A stretch of DNA of 49,173 nucleotides, taken from assembly GCA_016214955.1 (NCBI GenBank), contig JACRMN010000014.1:1-49173 (forward strand), given 5' to 3'. The notes beneath the pieces were generated by a model, which was given only the letters and a program-made list of their open reading frames with translations, did not search any database and was not told the origin of the DNA. Made by a program: the position numbers and the translations under genes. This DNA comes from Deltaproteobacteria bacterium. Its GTDB lineage: Bacteria; Myxococcota; Myxococcia; Myxococcales; Anaeromyxobacteraceae. Positions 26,375 through 34,896 of the stretch are shown here, piece by piece; position 1 is the first letter of the stretch, and the number at the start of each line of letters is the position of its first letter.

Positions 26375-26767
26375 ATGGAGCGCTTCACCGGCGGCTGCCT
26401 GTGCGGCAGCGTCCGCTTCGTGGCGTCGGGACAGCCGTACCGGGTGGGCATCTGCCACTGCCTCGACTGCCGCAAGCACCACGGTGCGCTCTTCCATGCC
26501 TCCGCGGTGTTTCCCCAGGAGGCGGTGACCGTCGAGGGCGAGGCTCGCGACTACGCCGGTCGCTTCTTCTGTCCCCGGTGCGGCTCGCCCGTCTTCTCGC
26601 GCAGCGACGACGAGATCGAGGTGAACCTGGGCTCCCTGGATGCCCCCGACCAGCTGAGGCCCACCTACGAGCTCTGGACCGTGCGCCGCGAGTCCTGGTT
26701 GCCGCCGTTCCCGCTCACGAGGCGATACGAACGGAATCGCGACGACACGGGACGCACCGAGGGGTAG
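26375..26767 (+). CDS. GFA-fold zinc protein (glutathione-dependent formaldehyde-activating family)
   Basis: This 130-residue Mis4-like beta-fold protein has the family's two zinc sites: Cys8 and Cys10 (GGCLCGSVRF), Cys27, Cys29 and Cys32 (CHCLDCRKHHG), and Cys66 and Cys69 (CPRCGSP). The C-terminus follows the usual pattern (DQLRPTYELWTVRRESWLPP). Family members bind zinc; a few bind glutathione adducts, and most have no proven reaction. ACAGGAGG lies 7 nt before the ATG at 26375. It stands alone, 220 bp after the oxidoreductase gene. Confidence 0.88.
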   Translation: MERFTGGCLCGSVRFVASGQPYRVGICHCLDCRKHHGALFHASAVFPQEAVTVEGEARDYAGRFFCPRCGSPVFSRSDDEIEVNLGSLDAPDQLRPTYELWTVRRESWLPPFPLTRRYERNRDDTGRTEG

Positions 26768-26782
26768 CCGCGGCGCCCCTTC

Positions 26783-26800
26783 CCGCGCGGCGCCGCGCGG
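26783..26800. terminator. Perfect 18-nt palindrome after the GFA gene
   Basis: CCGCGCGGC joined to GCCGCGCGG gives a stem of up to 7 bp with a small loop, 16 nt past the stop codon at 26767. It may act as a terminator, but such GC palindromes also arise by chance in this composition. Confidence 0.3.
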
Positions 26801-26943
26801 CACGCGTCCAGGAACCGCTGGCCCTCTCGCGTGCGGAACCCCGGCGTGCGCCGCCGGGCACGCTAGGCTGCGTCGTTCGAGCGCAAACGGGGTATCGTGA
26901 CCCAGGTGGCAGTACCCTCCGGGGCCGACGGCGGGGAAACGAC

Positions 26944-29085
26944 ATGCGGCGATTGGGTGCCTGGCTGGAGCGAGTGCCGATCGACGATCCCACCGATCGG
27001 CGGCAGGCGGTACTGGTGCAGCTCCTGTGCTTCGCCGGCATCGCCTGGGTGCTGGTCGCCATCGCCCTCGCCGCCGTTCGCGGCTCCCTACTCACCCACC
27101 CGCTCGCGAACGGAGTCCTCCCGGCCAGCGTCGCGCTCGCGCTCCTCGGGGAGGTGGCCCTCGTCCGCCACGGCCGTTACCGCCTGGCCCTGTACCTCGG
27201 TCTCGCGTGCGTCATCATCCCGGCGGTGGTCCTGGTCGGGCAAGGCTTCGCGAACGCGCCGCACCGGATGCTCTACCTCGTGCTCGTCCTCGTCGGGGCG
27301 GCCATGCTTCGCGGCCACACCGCGCTGCGGCTCGCTGCCTTCGTCGCGCTCGCCGCGCTGGCCACCGGCGCGGCGCGCGACGCCGGGTACCTCGGGGGCC
27401 CCGCCTCGCTCCCCGCGCCGCCCCTGGGGCAGTTCGGAAACGCCGCCGTTCCCCTGATCGTGATCGTGGTGCTGCTCGATCGCTTCGCCGGGCCGCTTCG
27501 CGAGGCGCTGGCGGAGGCAGTGCGGAGGGCACACGAGCTCAAGGCGAGCGAGGAGCGCTTCCGCCTGGCGTTCGCGACCAGCCCTGACGCCATGCTCCTC
27601 GTCCGGATGCCGGACCAGAGCTACGTCGAGGTGAACGACGCGTTCACCCGTTTCACGGGCTACGCGGCGGGCGAGGTGCTGGGCCGCACCCTGACCGAGC
27701 GGGCGCTCTGGGCGGACCCGGCGCTCTTCGCGTCGGTGCTGGAGCGCCTGGTGCAAGGGGATCCGGTCTCCAACGTGGAGGCCGGATTCCTCCGCAAGGA
27801 CGGCAGCGCCGTCACCGCCCTGGTCTCCGCCCGGGTGGTGACCATCGGCAGCGCGCCGTATCTCCTCGCCATCGCGAAGGACATCACCGAGCGCAAGCGG
27901 CTGGAGGGAGAGCGGGAGGTGCTCCGCGAGCAGCTCCTTCACGCCCAGAAGCTGGAGGCCATCGGGCGGCTGGCCGGCGGGGTCGCCCACGACTTCAACA
28001 ACGTCCTCACCTCGGTGCTGGCGTCGGCCGAGATGCTGATGCAGGCGCTGCCGCCCGATCACCCCGGGCGCGGCGACGTGCAGCAGATCGACGCCGACGC
28101 CCGCCGCGCGGCGGAGCTGACCCGCCAGCTCCTCTCCTTCGCGCGCCGGAATGACGTCGCGCCTCAGGTCATCCGCGTCGAGGAGCGGGCGCGCAGCCTC
28201 GAGAAGATGCTCCGTCGGGTGATGGGCGCGAAGATCGCCGTCGAGACCTCCTTTGCCTCGCAGGGATGGCCTGTGTTCGTCGACCCCGGGCAGGTCGAGC
28301 AGGTCATCATGAACCTCGCCGTCAACGCGCGCGACGCCATGCCTTCCGGAGGTCGGCTCACCATCAGGTCGGAGAACGCCACCGTCCTGACCGCCCCCGC
28401 GCGGGCCGGCGACCCCCCTCCCGGCGAGTACCTGCTGCTCTCCGTGGCGGACGACGGCACAGGCATGACGCCGGAGGTGATGGAGCACGCCTTCGAGCCC
28501 TTCTTCACCACGAAGGGGAGCCAGGGCACGGGGCTCGGACTCGCGACCTGCTACGGCATCGTCTCCCAGGCCGGGGGGACGATCACCGTGGACAGCGCCC
28601 CGGGGGCGGGCACCCGCTTCCGCATCTACTTTCCCCGCGCCGCGGTGGTCTGCGGCCCACCCTCCGAGGCGCGAGCGCTCGACCTGCACGGCTCCGAGAC
28701 GATCTTGGTCGTCGAGGACGATCCCTCGGTCCGACGCCTGGCGGTCCGGTCGCTCCAGCAGCTCGGCTACGCGGTGATCGACGCGGGGAGCGCGAGCGAG
28801 GCGCGCGCCAAGCTGTCCAGGCACGCCGGTGGCGTCGAGTGTCTGCTCATGGACGTGCAGCTCCCGGACGGCGAGGGAGCCGACGCAGCCGGGCGCATCC
28901 TCGCCGGGCGGGAGGGCGTCCGGGTGCTGTACGTGTCGGGCTCGCCCGAGGCCCTGGCGGCGGCGCGCGAGGGAGGCGGTCCGTCGCCCGAGGTCCTCGC
29001 CAAGCCGTACTCGCCCATCGATCTGGCCCGGCGGGTCCGGCTCCTGCTCGACCGAGGCGGGGCCCGCGCGGCGACCGCGACCTGA
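26944..29085 (+). CDS. Membrane hybrid histidine kinase with PAS and receiver domains
   Basis: This is a 713-residue sensor kinase. Residues about 25-170 hold five or six membrane helices with little periplasmic sequence. A PAS domain follows (about 195-315), then a HisKA domain with phospho-acceptor His349 in VAHDFNN. The ATPase domain carries NLAVNARDAMPSGG, DDGTGM and GTGLGLATCYGIVSQAGG. The C-terminal receiver (about 580-705) has the acidic pair VVEDDPS and phosphorylatable Asp637 (LLMDVQLPD). The VAHDFNN sequence is typical of myxobacterial hybrid kinases without a partner. The ATG at 26944 is chosen because the first helix starts soon after; GGGGAAACGAC upstream is a weak ribosome-binding site. 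No response regulator gene is adjacent, so the output is unknown. Confidence 0.9.
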   Translation: MRRLGAWLERVPIDDPTDRRQAVLVQLLCFAGIAWVLVAIALAAVRGSLLTHPLANGVLPASVALALLGEVALVRHGRYRLALYLGLACVIIPAVVLVGQGFANAPHRMLYLVLVLVGAAMLRGHTALRLAAFVALAALATGAARDAGYLGGPASLPAPPLGQFGNAAVPLIVIVVLLDRFAGPLREALAEAVRRAHELKASEERFRLAFATSPDAMLLVRMPDQSYVEVNDAFTRFTGYAAGEVLGRTLTERALWADPALFASVLERLVQGDPVSNVEAGFLRKDGSAVTALVSARVVTIGSAPYLLAIAKDITERKRLEGEREVLREQLLHAQKLEAIGRLAGGVAHDFNNVLTSVLASAEMLMQALPPDHPGRGDVQQIDADARRAAELTRQLLSFARRNDVAPQVIRVEERARSLEKMLRRVMGAKIAVETSFASQGWPVFVDPGQVEQVIMNLAVNARDAMPSGGRLTIRSENATVLTAPARAGDPPPGEYLLLSVADDGTGMTPEVMEHAFEPFFTTKGSQGTGLGLATCYGIVSQAGGTITVDSAPGAGTRFRIYFPRAAVVCGPPSEARALDLHGSETILVVEDDPSVRRLAVRSLQQLGYAVIDAGSASEARAKLSRHAGGVECLLMDVQLPDGEGADAAGRILAGREGVRVLYVSGSPEALAAAREGGGPSPEVLAKPYSPIDLARRVRLLLDRGGARAATAT

Positions 29086-29143
29086 CCCAGGACGCCCCGG
29101 TGTGAAGATCCACATGGCCGGGCCCTCCGCGGGCGGTCCGGCC

Positions 29144-29644
29144 TCAGGCCGGGTGAGCGCCACGCACCGGCGGAAGCATGGCGTCGGCGGCGACGTGAAG
29201 TACCTGCCGCACTTCATGCACGGAGCGGATGAGCGGCGAAGCCTCCGGATCTCCCCGGGGGCTTCGGGTGCGGGGTGGAGGCGCCGGGAAACGAAACTCA
29301 CTGAAGGTGAATACGCAACCGCGCGATGGGGCACGACTTTCGACGGAACTGGAGAAGTACCCCGGCCGCCGCCTCAGGTGCGCCACCGCGAGCACCACGA
29401 CGTCCTCCCCCTCGACCAGGCACCCGACCGCGAACGGAAACCGCGCCAGCAGGAACCTGCGAACACCGACACGTTCACCGATCCCGGGCCAGAGCGGCCA
29501 GGTCGCGGGGCGCTCGGCGATGGCGTCGAGCGCGCGGTCGACCTCGTCGGCCATGTCGGCTCCGAGTCCGGGAACCTGAAGCTCGTACCAAACGCCGGCC
29601 GAGGTCAGGTCGGCGGCAGCACCTGGATGGAAGCGGACTCGCAC
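29144..29644 (-). CDS. RelE/ParE-family toxin with an unusual C-terminal extension
   Basis: Residues 1 to about 100 match ParE/RelE toxins of the plasmid-stabilisation family: VRFHPGAAADLTSAGVWYEL, then DMADEVDRALDAIAERP, and the closing VVVLAVAHLRRRPGYF. The family normally ends there, at 95-105 residues. This frame continues to 166 residues through low-complexity, Arg/Pro-rich sequence. Residues about 117-124 are encoded by the copy of the tmRNA 3' end at 29274-29295, so the tail appears to be sequence beyond an integration junction. The GTG start at 29644 lies 3 nt after the antitoxin stop codon. Partner and order (antitoxin first) are as usual. The tail may impair activity. Confidence 0.82.
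   Translation of the reverse strand: MRVRFHPGAAADLTSAGVWYELQVPGLGADMADEVDRALDAIAERPATWPLWPGIGERVGVRRFLLARFPFAVGCLVEGEDVVVLAVAHLRRRPGYFSSSVESRAPSRGCVFTFSEFRFPAPPPRTRSPRGDPEASPLIRSVHEVRQVLHVAADAMLPPVRGAHPA
29274..29295 (-). repeat. Copy of the ssrA 3' end, candidate attachment site
   Basis: Read on the plus strand, GGTGGAGGCGCCGGGAA at 29274-29290 is identical to 30074-30090 at the 3' end of ssrA, and four more bases match after one mismatch (21 of 22). The copies are exactly 800 bp apart and in the same orientation. A further weak match (TGAAGG-N4-TACGC) follows at about 29302-29316. This is the pattern left when an element integrates into the 3' end of a tmRNA gene. Confidence 0.7.
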
Positions 29645-29647
29645 GCC

Positions 29648-29884
29648 CTACCGGCGACGCCAGCGCCCGGCGAGCCGCGACTTGATGGAGGCCCGGTCCT
29701 CTGTTGCCACCGAGCCGGAGCGGACATCCCGGGCGCGCTGCTCCAGTTCGGCGACCCAGGCCTCGGCGGCATCCGCGTCCGCCCCGTCGTCCAGGCTCAG
29801 GAGCAACTCGTGGGCAATCTTGGCGCGCTCCTTGGCGGGGAGGGCGAGGGCGGTGGAGAGGAGGTCGGCAGGCTGAGATGCCAT
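29648..29884 (-). CDS. Antitoxin of a ParE-type module (addiction module component family)
   Basis: This 78-residue protein precedes the toxin by 3 nt. It fits the small helical antitoxins of the addiction-module component family (PF09720/TIGR02574-like): LLSTALALPAKERAKIAHELL, then the acidic LLSLDDGADADAAEAWVAELEQR and a basic tail (SIKSRLAGRWRRR). Such antitoxins bind and inactivate the following ParE/RelE toxin and repress the shared promoter. The ATG at 29884 is the best start because the family begins there; the open frame upstream has no protein-like composition. Confidence 0.82.
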   Translation of the reverse strand: MASQPADLLSTALALPAKERAKIAHELLLSLDDGADADAAEAWVAELEQRARDVRSGSVATEDRASIKSRLAGRWRRR

Positions 29885-30072
29885 GGGCTTGAGTATGGCC
29901 GCGAGCCGCTGACATCGCAGAGGCCGGCCTGGTGCCTCAACGAATCCGCGGGCGAGCACGCGGGTCCACCAAGGTCTCCACGGCGGCCCCGGTCGGCACA
30001 TCGGGAGCCGGGAGACGGCCTGGAGACGACCCCATCCGGCGGCAGCGAGCCGAATGAGGTCGGGTAAGTCAG

Positions 30073-30420
<348 letters not shown>

Positions 30421-30437
30421 ATAGACGAACTGCATAG

Positions 30438-30465
30438 AACCTAACCGTTCCCGGCCCGGGGTCAA
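30438..30465 (-). promoter_or_regulatory. Promoter of ssrA
   Basis: On the minus strand TTGACC (30465-30460), a 16-bp spacer and TAGGTT (30443-30438) precede the tmRNA 5' end by 17 nt. The extra bases fit a precursor trimmed by RNase P. The -35 overlaps the end of the upstream kinase gene. Confidence 0.55.
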
Positions 30466-32306
30466 GCGGCGCCCGGCCGCGGACTCCTGGCGACCTTCCC
30501 GCGCACCCGGTCGAGCGCCTGGCGCAGCGCGGAGAGCAGGAGCCCGGCCACGATGGGCTTGGCCACGAAGCCGTCGCCCAGCGGCGCCTCCGATCCCAGC
30601 GCCAGGTCCTCGGCGTAGCCCGACATGTAGAGCACTGGGCTGTCGGGCCAGCGCGCCAGGAAGGCGCGCGCCAGATCGGCGCCGCGCATGCCCGGCATCA
30701 CCACGTCGGTGATGAGCGCCTCCACCTTGCCATCGGCCTCCGCCATCTCCAGCGCCTCGGCGCCGGAGCCCGCGCTCAGCACCCGGTACCCTTCCCGCGA
30801 GAGCACGCGGGTCACCAGCGCCCGCACCGCTGGATCGTCGTCCACCACCAGCACGGTCTCCGTTCCGCCGAGGAGCCGCGGCACCGGCGCCGGCGTCTCC
30901 CCGGCAGGCCGGGCTTCGCCCCGCGCCAGCGGCAGCCACACGTCGAAGCGCGAGCCGGCGCCGGGTGCGGACTCCACCGCCACCTGGCCCTCGTGCTGCT
31001 GGACGATGCCGTACACGGTGGAGAGGCCGAGGCCCGTGCCCCGCTCCTTGGTGGTGTAGAAGGGGTCGAAGACCTGGGCCGCCACCTCGGGCCGCATGCC
31101 CACGCCGGTGTCGGTCACGGTCAGGCGCACGTGCTCGCCCCCGGCGAGGCCGTGGGGGACGCCGGGCGCGCCCGCGGTCACCTGCTCGACGCGGGTGGCG
31201 AGGGTGAGGGTCCCGCCGCGGGGCATGGCCTCCCGCGCGTTCACCGCCAGGTTCATCAGCACCTGCTCGAGCTGTCCCCTGTCGGCCAGCACCCGCGCCT
31301 CCGGCCCGGCGGCGAGATCGAGCCTCAGCTCCACGTCCTCGCCCACCACCCGCCGCAGCATGCCGGCGAAGGCCTGTCCCAGCTCGTCGAGGCACAGCGG
31401 CGCCATCTCCAGCCGCTGCTTGCGGCTGAAGGCCAGGAGCTGCCGGGTGAGGGAGGCGGCGTGGCGCCCGGCGTCGCGGATGCTCAGCAGGTCGGCGGCC
31501 AGCGGCGATCCCGCCGGCGCGTCGGCCAGCAGGAGGTCGGTGACGCCGACGATGGTGGTGAGGGCGTTGTTGAAGTCGTGAGCCACGCCGCCGGCGAGCC
31601 GCCCCACCGACTCCAGCTTCTGCGCCTGGCGCAGCGCCTCCTCGGTCTTCTGCCGCTCCTTGATCTGGGCCAGCAGCTCGCGGGTCCGCTCGCGCACCTT
31701 CTCGTCGAGCGAGGCGTTGAGCGCCTGGAGGTCGCGCACCAGGGCCACGTGGTCGACGCGCCCGGCCAGCATCTCCACCACCCGCTGCAGCAGCGGCGCC
31801 ATGGCCGAGAGCTCGTCGGGCCCGCGGTCGTGGGCGAAGAGGAACAGCCCCTCGCCCCAGTCGCGGGAGCGGAAGGGCAGGAGCAAGAGCGCCGAGGGGC
31901 GAAGCGGCAGCGGGCGGTGGCCGTCGAAGCCGGCCTCGGCCACCTCGGCCGTGCCCAGCAGGCAGCTCCCCCGGGCCAGCTCGGCCGCCACCCGCGGCGA
32001 GAGGGGCAACGAGGGCTCCGGCAGCGGCCCCTCGCGCTCGACGGCGTAGTGCTCCAGGAGCGAGGCGACGCCGCCGCGCACGGTGCCGCAGGCGCAGAAG
32101 GGGAGGGCCCGGAGGATGGCCACCCGCTCCAGCCCGGCGCGGAGCACCTCCCGTGGGTCGCTGCTCTCGCGGACCTGCTCGGCCACCAGCCCCAGCGCCC
32201 CCAGCTCCTCCTGGGCGTCGGCCAGTAGCGCGCAGTCGGCCTCCAGCAGCCGGATGCGAGCCAGCAGCTCCTCGCGCTCGCGCTCCCACTCAGGCGGCGC
32301 GGCCAC
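30462..32306 (-). CDS. Soluble hybrid histidine kinase with receiver domain
   Basis: This 614-residue cytoplasmic kinase has no membrane helices. Residues about 1-40 are a coiled coil, 45-200 resemble a GAF-type sensor domain, and 205-235 form a second coiled coil. The HisKA domain has His243 in GGVAHDFNNAL. The ATPase domain carries NLAVNAREAMPRGG, DTGVGM and GTGLGLSTVYGIVQQH. A receiver follows (about 490-605) with VVDDDPA and phospho-acceptor Asp534 (LITDVVMPGM). The GTG start at 32306 overlaps the end of the hydrolase gene by 17 nt, so the two are probably co-transcribed. Its sensor input and output are not evident. Confidence 0.9.
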   Translation of the reverse strand: MAAPPEWEREREELLARIRLLEADCALLADAQEELGALGLVAEQVRESSDPREVLRAGLERVAILRALPFCACGTVRGGVASLLEHYAVEREGPLPEPSLPLSPRVAAELARGSCLLGTAEVAEAGFDGHRPLPLRPSALLLLPFRSRDWGEGLFLFAHDRGPDELSAMAPLLQRVVEMLAGRVDHVALVRDLQALNASLDEKVRERTRELLAQIKERQKTEEALRQAQKLESVGRLAGGVAHDFNNALTTIVGVTDLLLADAPAGSPLAADLLSIRDAGRHAASLTRQLLAFSRKQRLEMAPLCLDELGQAFAGMLRRVVGEDVELRLDLAAGPEARVLADRGQLEQVLMNLAVNAREAMPRGGTLTLATRVEQVTAGAPGVPHGLAGGEHVRLTVTDTGVGMRPEVAAQVFDPFYTTKERGTGLGLSTVYGIVQQHEGQVAVESAPGAGSRFDVWLPLARGEARPAGETPAPVPRLLGGTETVLVVDDDPAVRALVTRVLSREGYRVLSAGSGAEALEMAEADGKVEALITDVVMPGMRGADLARAFLARWPDSPVLYMSGYAEDLALGSEAPLGDGFVAKPIVAGLLLSALRQALDRVRGKVARSPRPGAA

Positions 32307-33105
32307 CGGAGAGCACCTCCTCGATCCCGGCCGCCAGCAGCTCGGGCTCGTCGAGCGGCACGAAGTGGCCGGCGGTGTCGATGCGGCGGACCTGGCAGCC
32401 CGGGATCTCGGCGGCCAGCCGGGTGGGGATGGCGGCCGAGAGGTAGGCGTCGGCCGTGCCCCAGAACACGGTCACCGGCAGGCGCAGCGTTCGCAGCTCG
32501 TCGGCCAGCTCCATGAGGTTGGTGCTGTCCAGGCTGCGGGCGAACTGCACCAGCGCCCGCCGCCCCTCGGGCGTGCGCAGCGGCCGCGAGAACTCCTCCA
32601 TCAGCGCTGCGGTCCTCTCCTTGTGGAACAGGCCGCGCCGCACCACCAGCCGCAGCGCCCCGGCGTCGAGCGCGCCCATGAGGAGCTGGCGGATGACGGG
32701 GGTGCGCAGCGAGAGGATGGGCTGCACCGGCCAGTAGTCGTAGGCCACGCAGTTCACGAGCGTGAGCGTGCGCAGCAGGCCGGGCCAGCGCACCGCCGCG
32801 ATCTGCCCGATGCCGCCGCCCAGGTCGTGACCCACGAAGTGGACCGGCCCCAGCCCCAGCGCCTGCACCAGCGCTGCCAGCCGCCGGGCGTGGTCCTTGA
32901 GGGAGAGCGACACCGCAGCCGGCTTGTCCGACTCGCCGCAGCCGAGCAGGTCCACCACCACCACGTCGAAGCGGCGCGCCAGGCGCGGCGCCACCTCGCG
33001 CCAGAGGAAGCCGTTGGTGGTGATGCCGTGGACCAGCAGCGCCGGAGGTCCCCGGCCGGAGCGCTGGTAGGCGATGCGATGACCTTCGATCAGGCAGGTT
33101 GCCAC
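32290..33105 (-). CDS. Alpha/beta-fold hydrolase with aspartate nucleophile
   Basis: This 271-residue protein has the alpha/beta-hydrolase fold. The oxyanion-region motif is LLVHGITTNGFLW near residue 25. The nucleophile elbow is VGHDLGGG (near 91-98), with aspartate where esterases have serine. The catalytic histidine is in DTAGHFVPLDEPE. An Asp nucleophile is the mark of haloalkane dehalogenases, haloacetate dehalogenases and epoxide hydrolases, which form an alkyl-enzyme ester. Which of these is not decided by sequence alone. The GTG at 33105 follows GGAGGG. It overlaps the kinase gene and lies 162 bp after carG. Confidence 0.85.
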   Translation of the reverse strand: MATCLIEGHRIAYQRSGRGPPALLVHGITTNGFLWREVAPRLARRFDVVVVDLLGCGESDKPAAVSLSLKDHARRLAALVQALGLGPVHFVGHDLGGGIGQIAAVRWPGLLRTLTLVNCVAYDYWPVQPILSLRTPVIRQLLMGALDAGALRLVVRRGLFHKERTAALMEEFSRPLRTPEGRRALVQFARSLDSTNLMELADELRTLRLPVTVFWGTADAYLSAAIPTRLAAEIPGCQVRRIDTAGHFVPLDEPELLAAGIEEVLSGGRAA

Positions 33106-33243
33106 CGGTGTCCCTCCACCCGCGCCTGCCGCTCCAGCCTAGCGGAACGCGCGCAGGCGGGCACGCTTCTGGAAGGCCCGGGCGCCGCCGGGCGAATCCG
33201 GCGCGACGTGGGGATCGGCGAGTGACGCGGCGGGGGAGCGCGA

Positions 33244-33260
33244 GCGCCGGGCGCCGGCGC
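33244..33260 (-). terminator. Hairpin after carG
   Basis: A 7-bp perfect stem (GCGCCGG with CCGGCGC, 3-nt loop) lies 7 nt past the carG stop codon on the minus strand. No T-run. It may end the carD-carG transcript. Confidence 0.4.
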
Positions 33261-33267
33261 GGACCGC

Positions 33268-33813
33268 CTACGTCTTGGCGAGCCGCACCTTCCGCTCGCT
33301 CTTCTCGCGGCAGAAGTTGCAGAGGTCGGCGTCGGGGTTGGCCGCCAGGTTGGGCGACCAGGAGGGGTGCATGGCGCAGCGGCCGTCGTAGCAGTGGTGC
33401 AGCTCCCACAGGTGCCCGACGAAGTGGATGGCCTCGCGCGCCAGCCGCCGCCGCCAGGCCTCGATGGAGGCCTCGGAGACGCCGCGCGCCGGCAACCTCT
33501 TCACCGACACCACCGCCCGGGCGCCGCCCTGCTGCGCGTAGCCCCAGGCCGGCGGCTCGCCCAGCGGGCCCGGCGGCAGCGCCAGCGCCTCGCCGGTGAG
33601 GAAGAGCACCTTGTCGTCGGCGATGAGCCGCGGCGACTGGGCCTCGCGCACCAGCTTCTCGGCGTCGTAGCGGCCGTCGTCGGTCTCGGCGGACGCGGGC
33701 AGCGGCTTCTCACCCGCGAACTCGGTGCCCAGCCCGAAGGCCTGGTAGAGCGTGCGCGACAGCGAGGCGATGTCGGTGTCGTCGAAGGGGCCGAGGGTGA
33801 CGATGCGGATCAC
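33268..33813 (-). CDS. carG: CarG-like zinc-bound transcriptional cofactor (archaemetzincin-like, non-catalytic)
   Basis: This 181-residue protein has the archaemetzincin zinc region but not its catalysis. Around His130 the sequence is HFVGHLWELHHC: the HExxH glutamate is replaced by Phe131 and the usual glycine by Glu137, while His130, His134 and His140 remain. The second zinc motif is intact: Cys141, Cys146, Cys165 and Cys168 (HHCYDGRCAMH ... LCNFC). CarG of Myxococcus xanthus has such a metalloprotease-like motif without protease activity and works with CarD in light-induced carotenogenesis and development. The GTG start overlaps the carD stop codon (GTGA), so the two are made together. 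A zinc-dependent scaffold, not a protease, is expected. Confidence 0.85.
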   Translation of the reverse strand: MIRIVTLGPFDDTDIASLSRTLYQAFGLGTEFAGEKPLPASAETDDGRYDAEKLVREAQSPRLIADDKVLFLTGEALALPPGPLGEPPAWGYAQQGGARAVVSVKRLPARGVSEASIEAWRRRLAREAIHFVGHLWELHHCYDGRCAMHPSWSPNLAANPDADLCNFCREKSERKVRLAKT

Positions 33814-34811
33814 TTCTTCCCTCCACGCCCGGCGGGCTTCTTGGCGGCAGGCTTCCTGGCCGCCGGCTTCTCGGCCTTGGCCTTCCGGGCCGGCTCCTTC
33901 TTGGCCTTCGGGGCCGGCTCGGCCTTGGCCTTCTTGCCCGGCGGCTCCTTCTTCGCCCTGGGCGCGGCCTCGGCCTTGCCCTTCCTGGCGGCCCGGGGCG
34001 GCGCCACCTCGGCGGCGGCCTCGCCCTCGCCCTCCGGCGCAGCGGCCTCGGCGCCCTCGGCCTTCTCCTCCGCGCCCTCTTCGCCCTCTCCGGCGGCCTC
34101 GCCGATCTCGGGGATGGCGTCGAGCTCCAGGCCCAGCTCGTCGAGCGAGATGTCGTCCTCGCTCTTGGCCACCGGGCGACGCCGCGCGAGCCGCACCGGC
34201 AGCTCCACCGGCGTGGGAGGCGGCTTGAGCTTGAAGGTGGTGCCGGCCGGCGGCATGAGCGCGAAGTCCACGTAGTCCTCGGCGATCGAGGGGGTCACGT
34301 TGAGCGCCGCCGAGATCTCGGCCACCAGCAGGTGGCGCGAGCTGTCGTACTGCTCCCGCTCCTTGGTGGGCAGCGGCCGGATGCGGGAGAGGGCGTGCAG
34401 CCCCTTCACCACCTCGGCGATGCCCAGCACGCCGCCGGTGATGAGCCGGTCGGCGTTGTCGCGGTGGCGGATCTTCCAGTCCAGCTCCGGGTCGTCGGCC
34501 TGGGCGGCCAGGAAGTGGAAGACGCCCTCGACGTAGTCGCGGGTGGCCACGCGCCGCAGCCCGATGGAGGAGAGCTTGGGCTTGGGCACCATGACCGCGG
34601 CGCCGTCCTCCTCGCGCTCCATCCGCAGCAGCTCGAGCTTCTGCCCGGCGATCTCCTTCACCTCGACGCCGGTGACGCGGCAGACGCCCTGGTTCGGGTA
34701 GACGACGCGGTCGCCGGGGCGCAGCGCGCTGGCGTCGGTGATGAGCCCCTCGGGGCTCCCGGCATCCTCGGGGCGCGGGTTCTGTCCCTTCACAGCGGGA
34801 TTGCTTACCAC
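33810..34811 (-). CDS. carD: CarD-type global regulator with histone H1-like tail
   Basis: This is a 333-residue transcription factor. Residues about 30-190 are a CarD_CdnL_TRCF domain (GDRVVYPNQGVCRVTGVE; it binds the RNA polymerase beta subunit and, in Myxococcus, CarG). An acidic stretch follows (about 215-265), then a tail of about 70 residues made of Lys, Ala, Pro and few others (repeats such as PAARKPAAKKPAG). Myxococcus CarD has four AT-hooks in this place; the H1-like tail is the form reported for Anaeromyxobacter. Its targets usually depend on ECF sigma factors. The GTG at 34811 is the first start; a GTG six codons later is also possible. It is co-translated with carG. Confidence 0.92.
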   Translation of the reverse strand: MVSNPAVKGQNPRPEDAGSPEGLITDASALRPGDRVVYPNQGVCRVTGVEVKEIAGQKLELLRMEREEDGAAVMVPKPKLSSIGLRRVATRDYVEGVFHFLAAQADDPELDWKIRHRDNADRLITGGVLGIAEVVKGLHALSRIRPLPTKEREQYDSSRHLLVAEISAALNVTPSIAEDYVDFALMPPAGTTFKLKPPPTPVELPVRLARRRPVAKSEDDISLDELGLELDAIPEIGEAAGEGEEGAEEKAEGAEAAAPEGEGEAAAEVAPPRAARKGKAEAAPRAKKEPPGKKAKAEPAPKAKKEPARKAKAEKPAARKPAAKKPAGRGGKK

Positions 34812-34896
34812 GCGCGCAGCGGGGCGAGAAGCGCGGCGGGGGATCGTACCGGGAGGGGTCCGCGCCGGGCGGCGCGGGGCGCGCGGCTGGAGGCGG

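Noticed and set aside
29274-29320. A second tRNA or tmRNA at the repeat copy
   Set aside because: Only the 3' fragment is present, with no acceptor partner, no D-arm and a decayed T-arm.
33268-33813. Active archaemetzincin protease
   Set aside because: The catalytic glutamate of HExxH is replaced by phenylalanine, and the gene is coupled to carD, as for the non-catalytic CarG cofactor.
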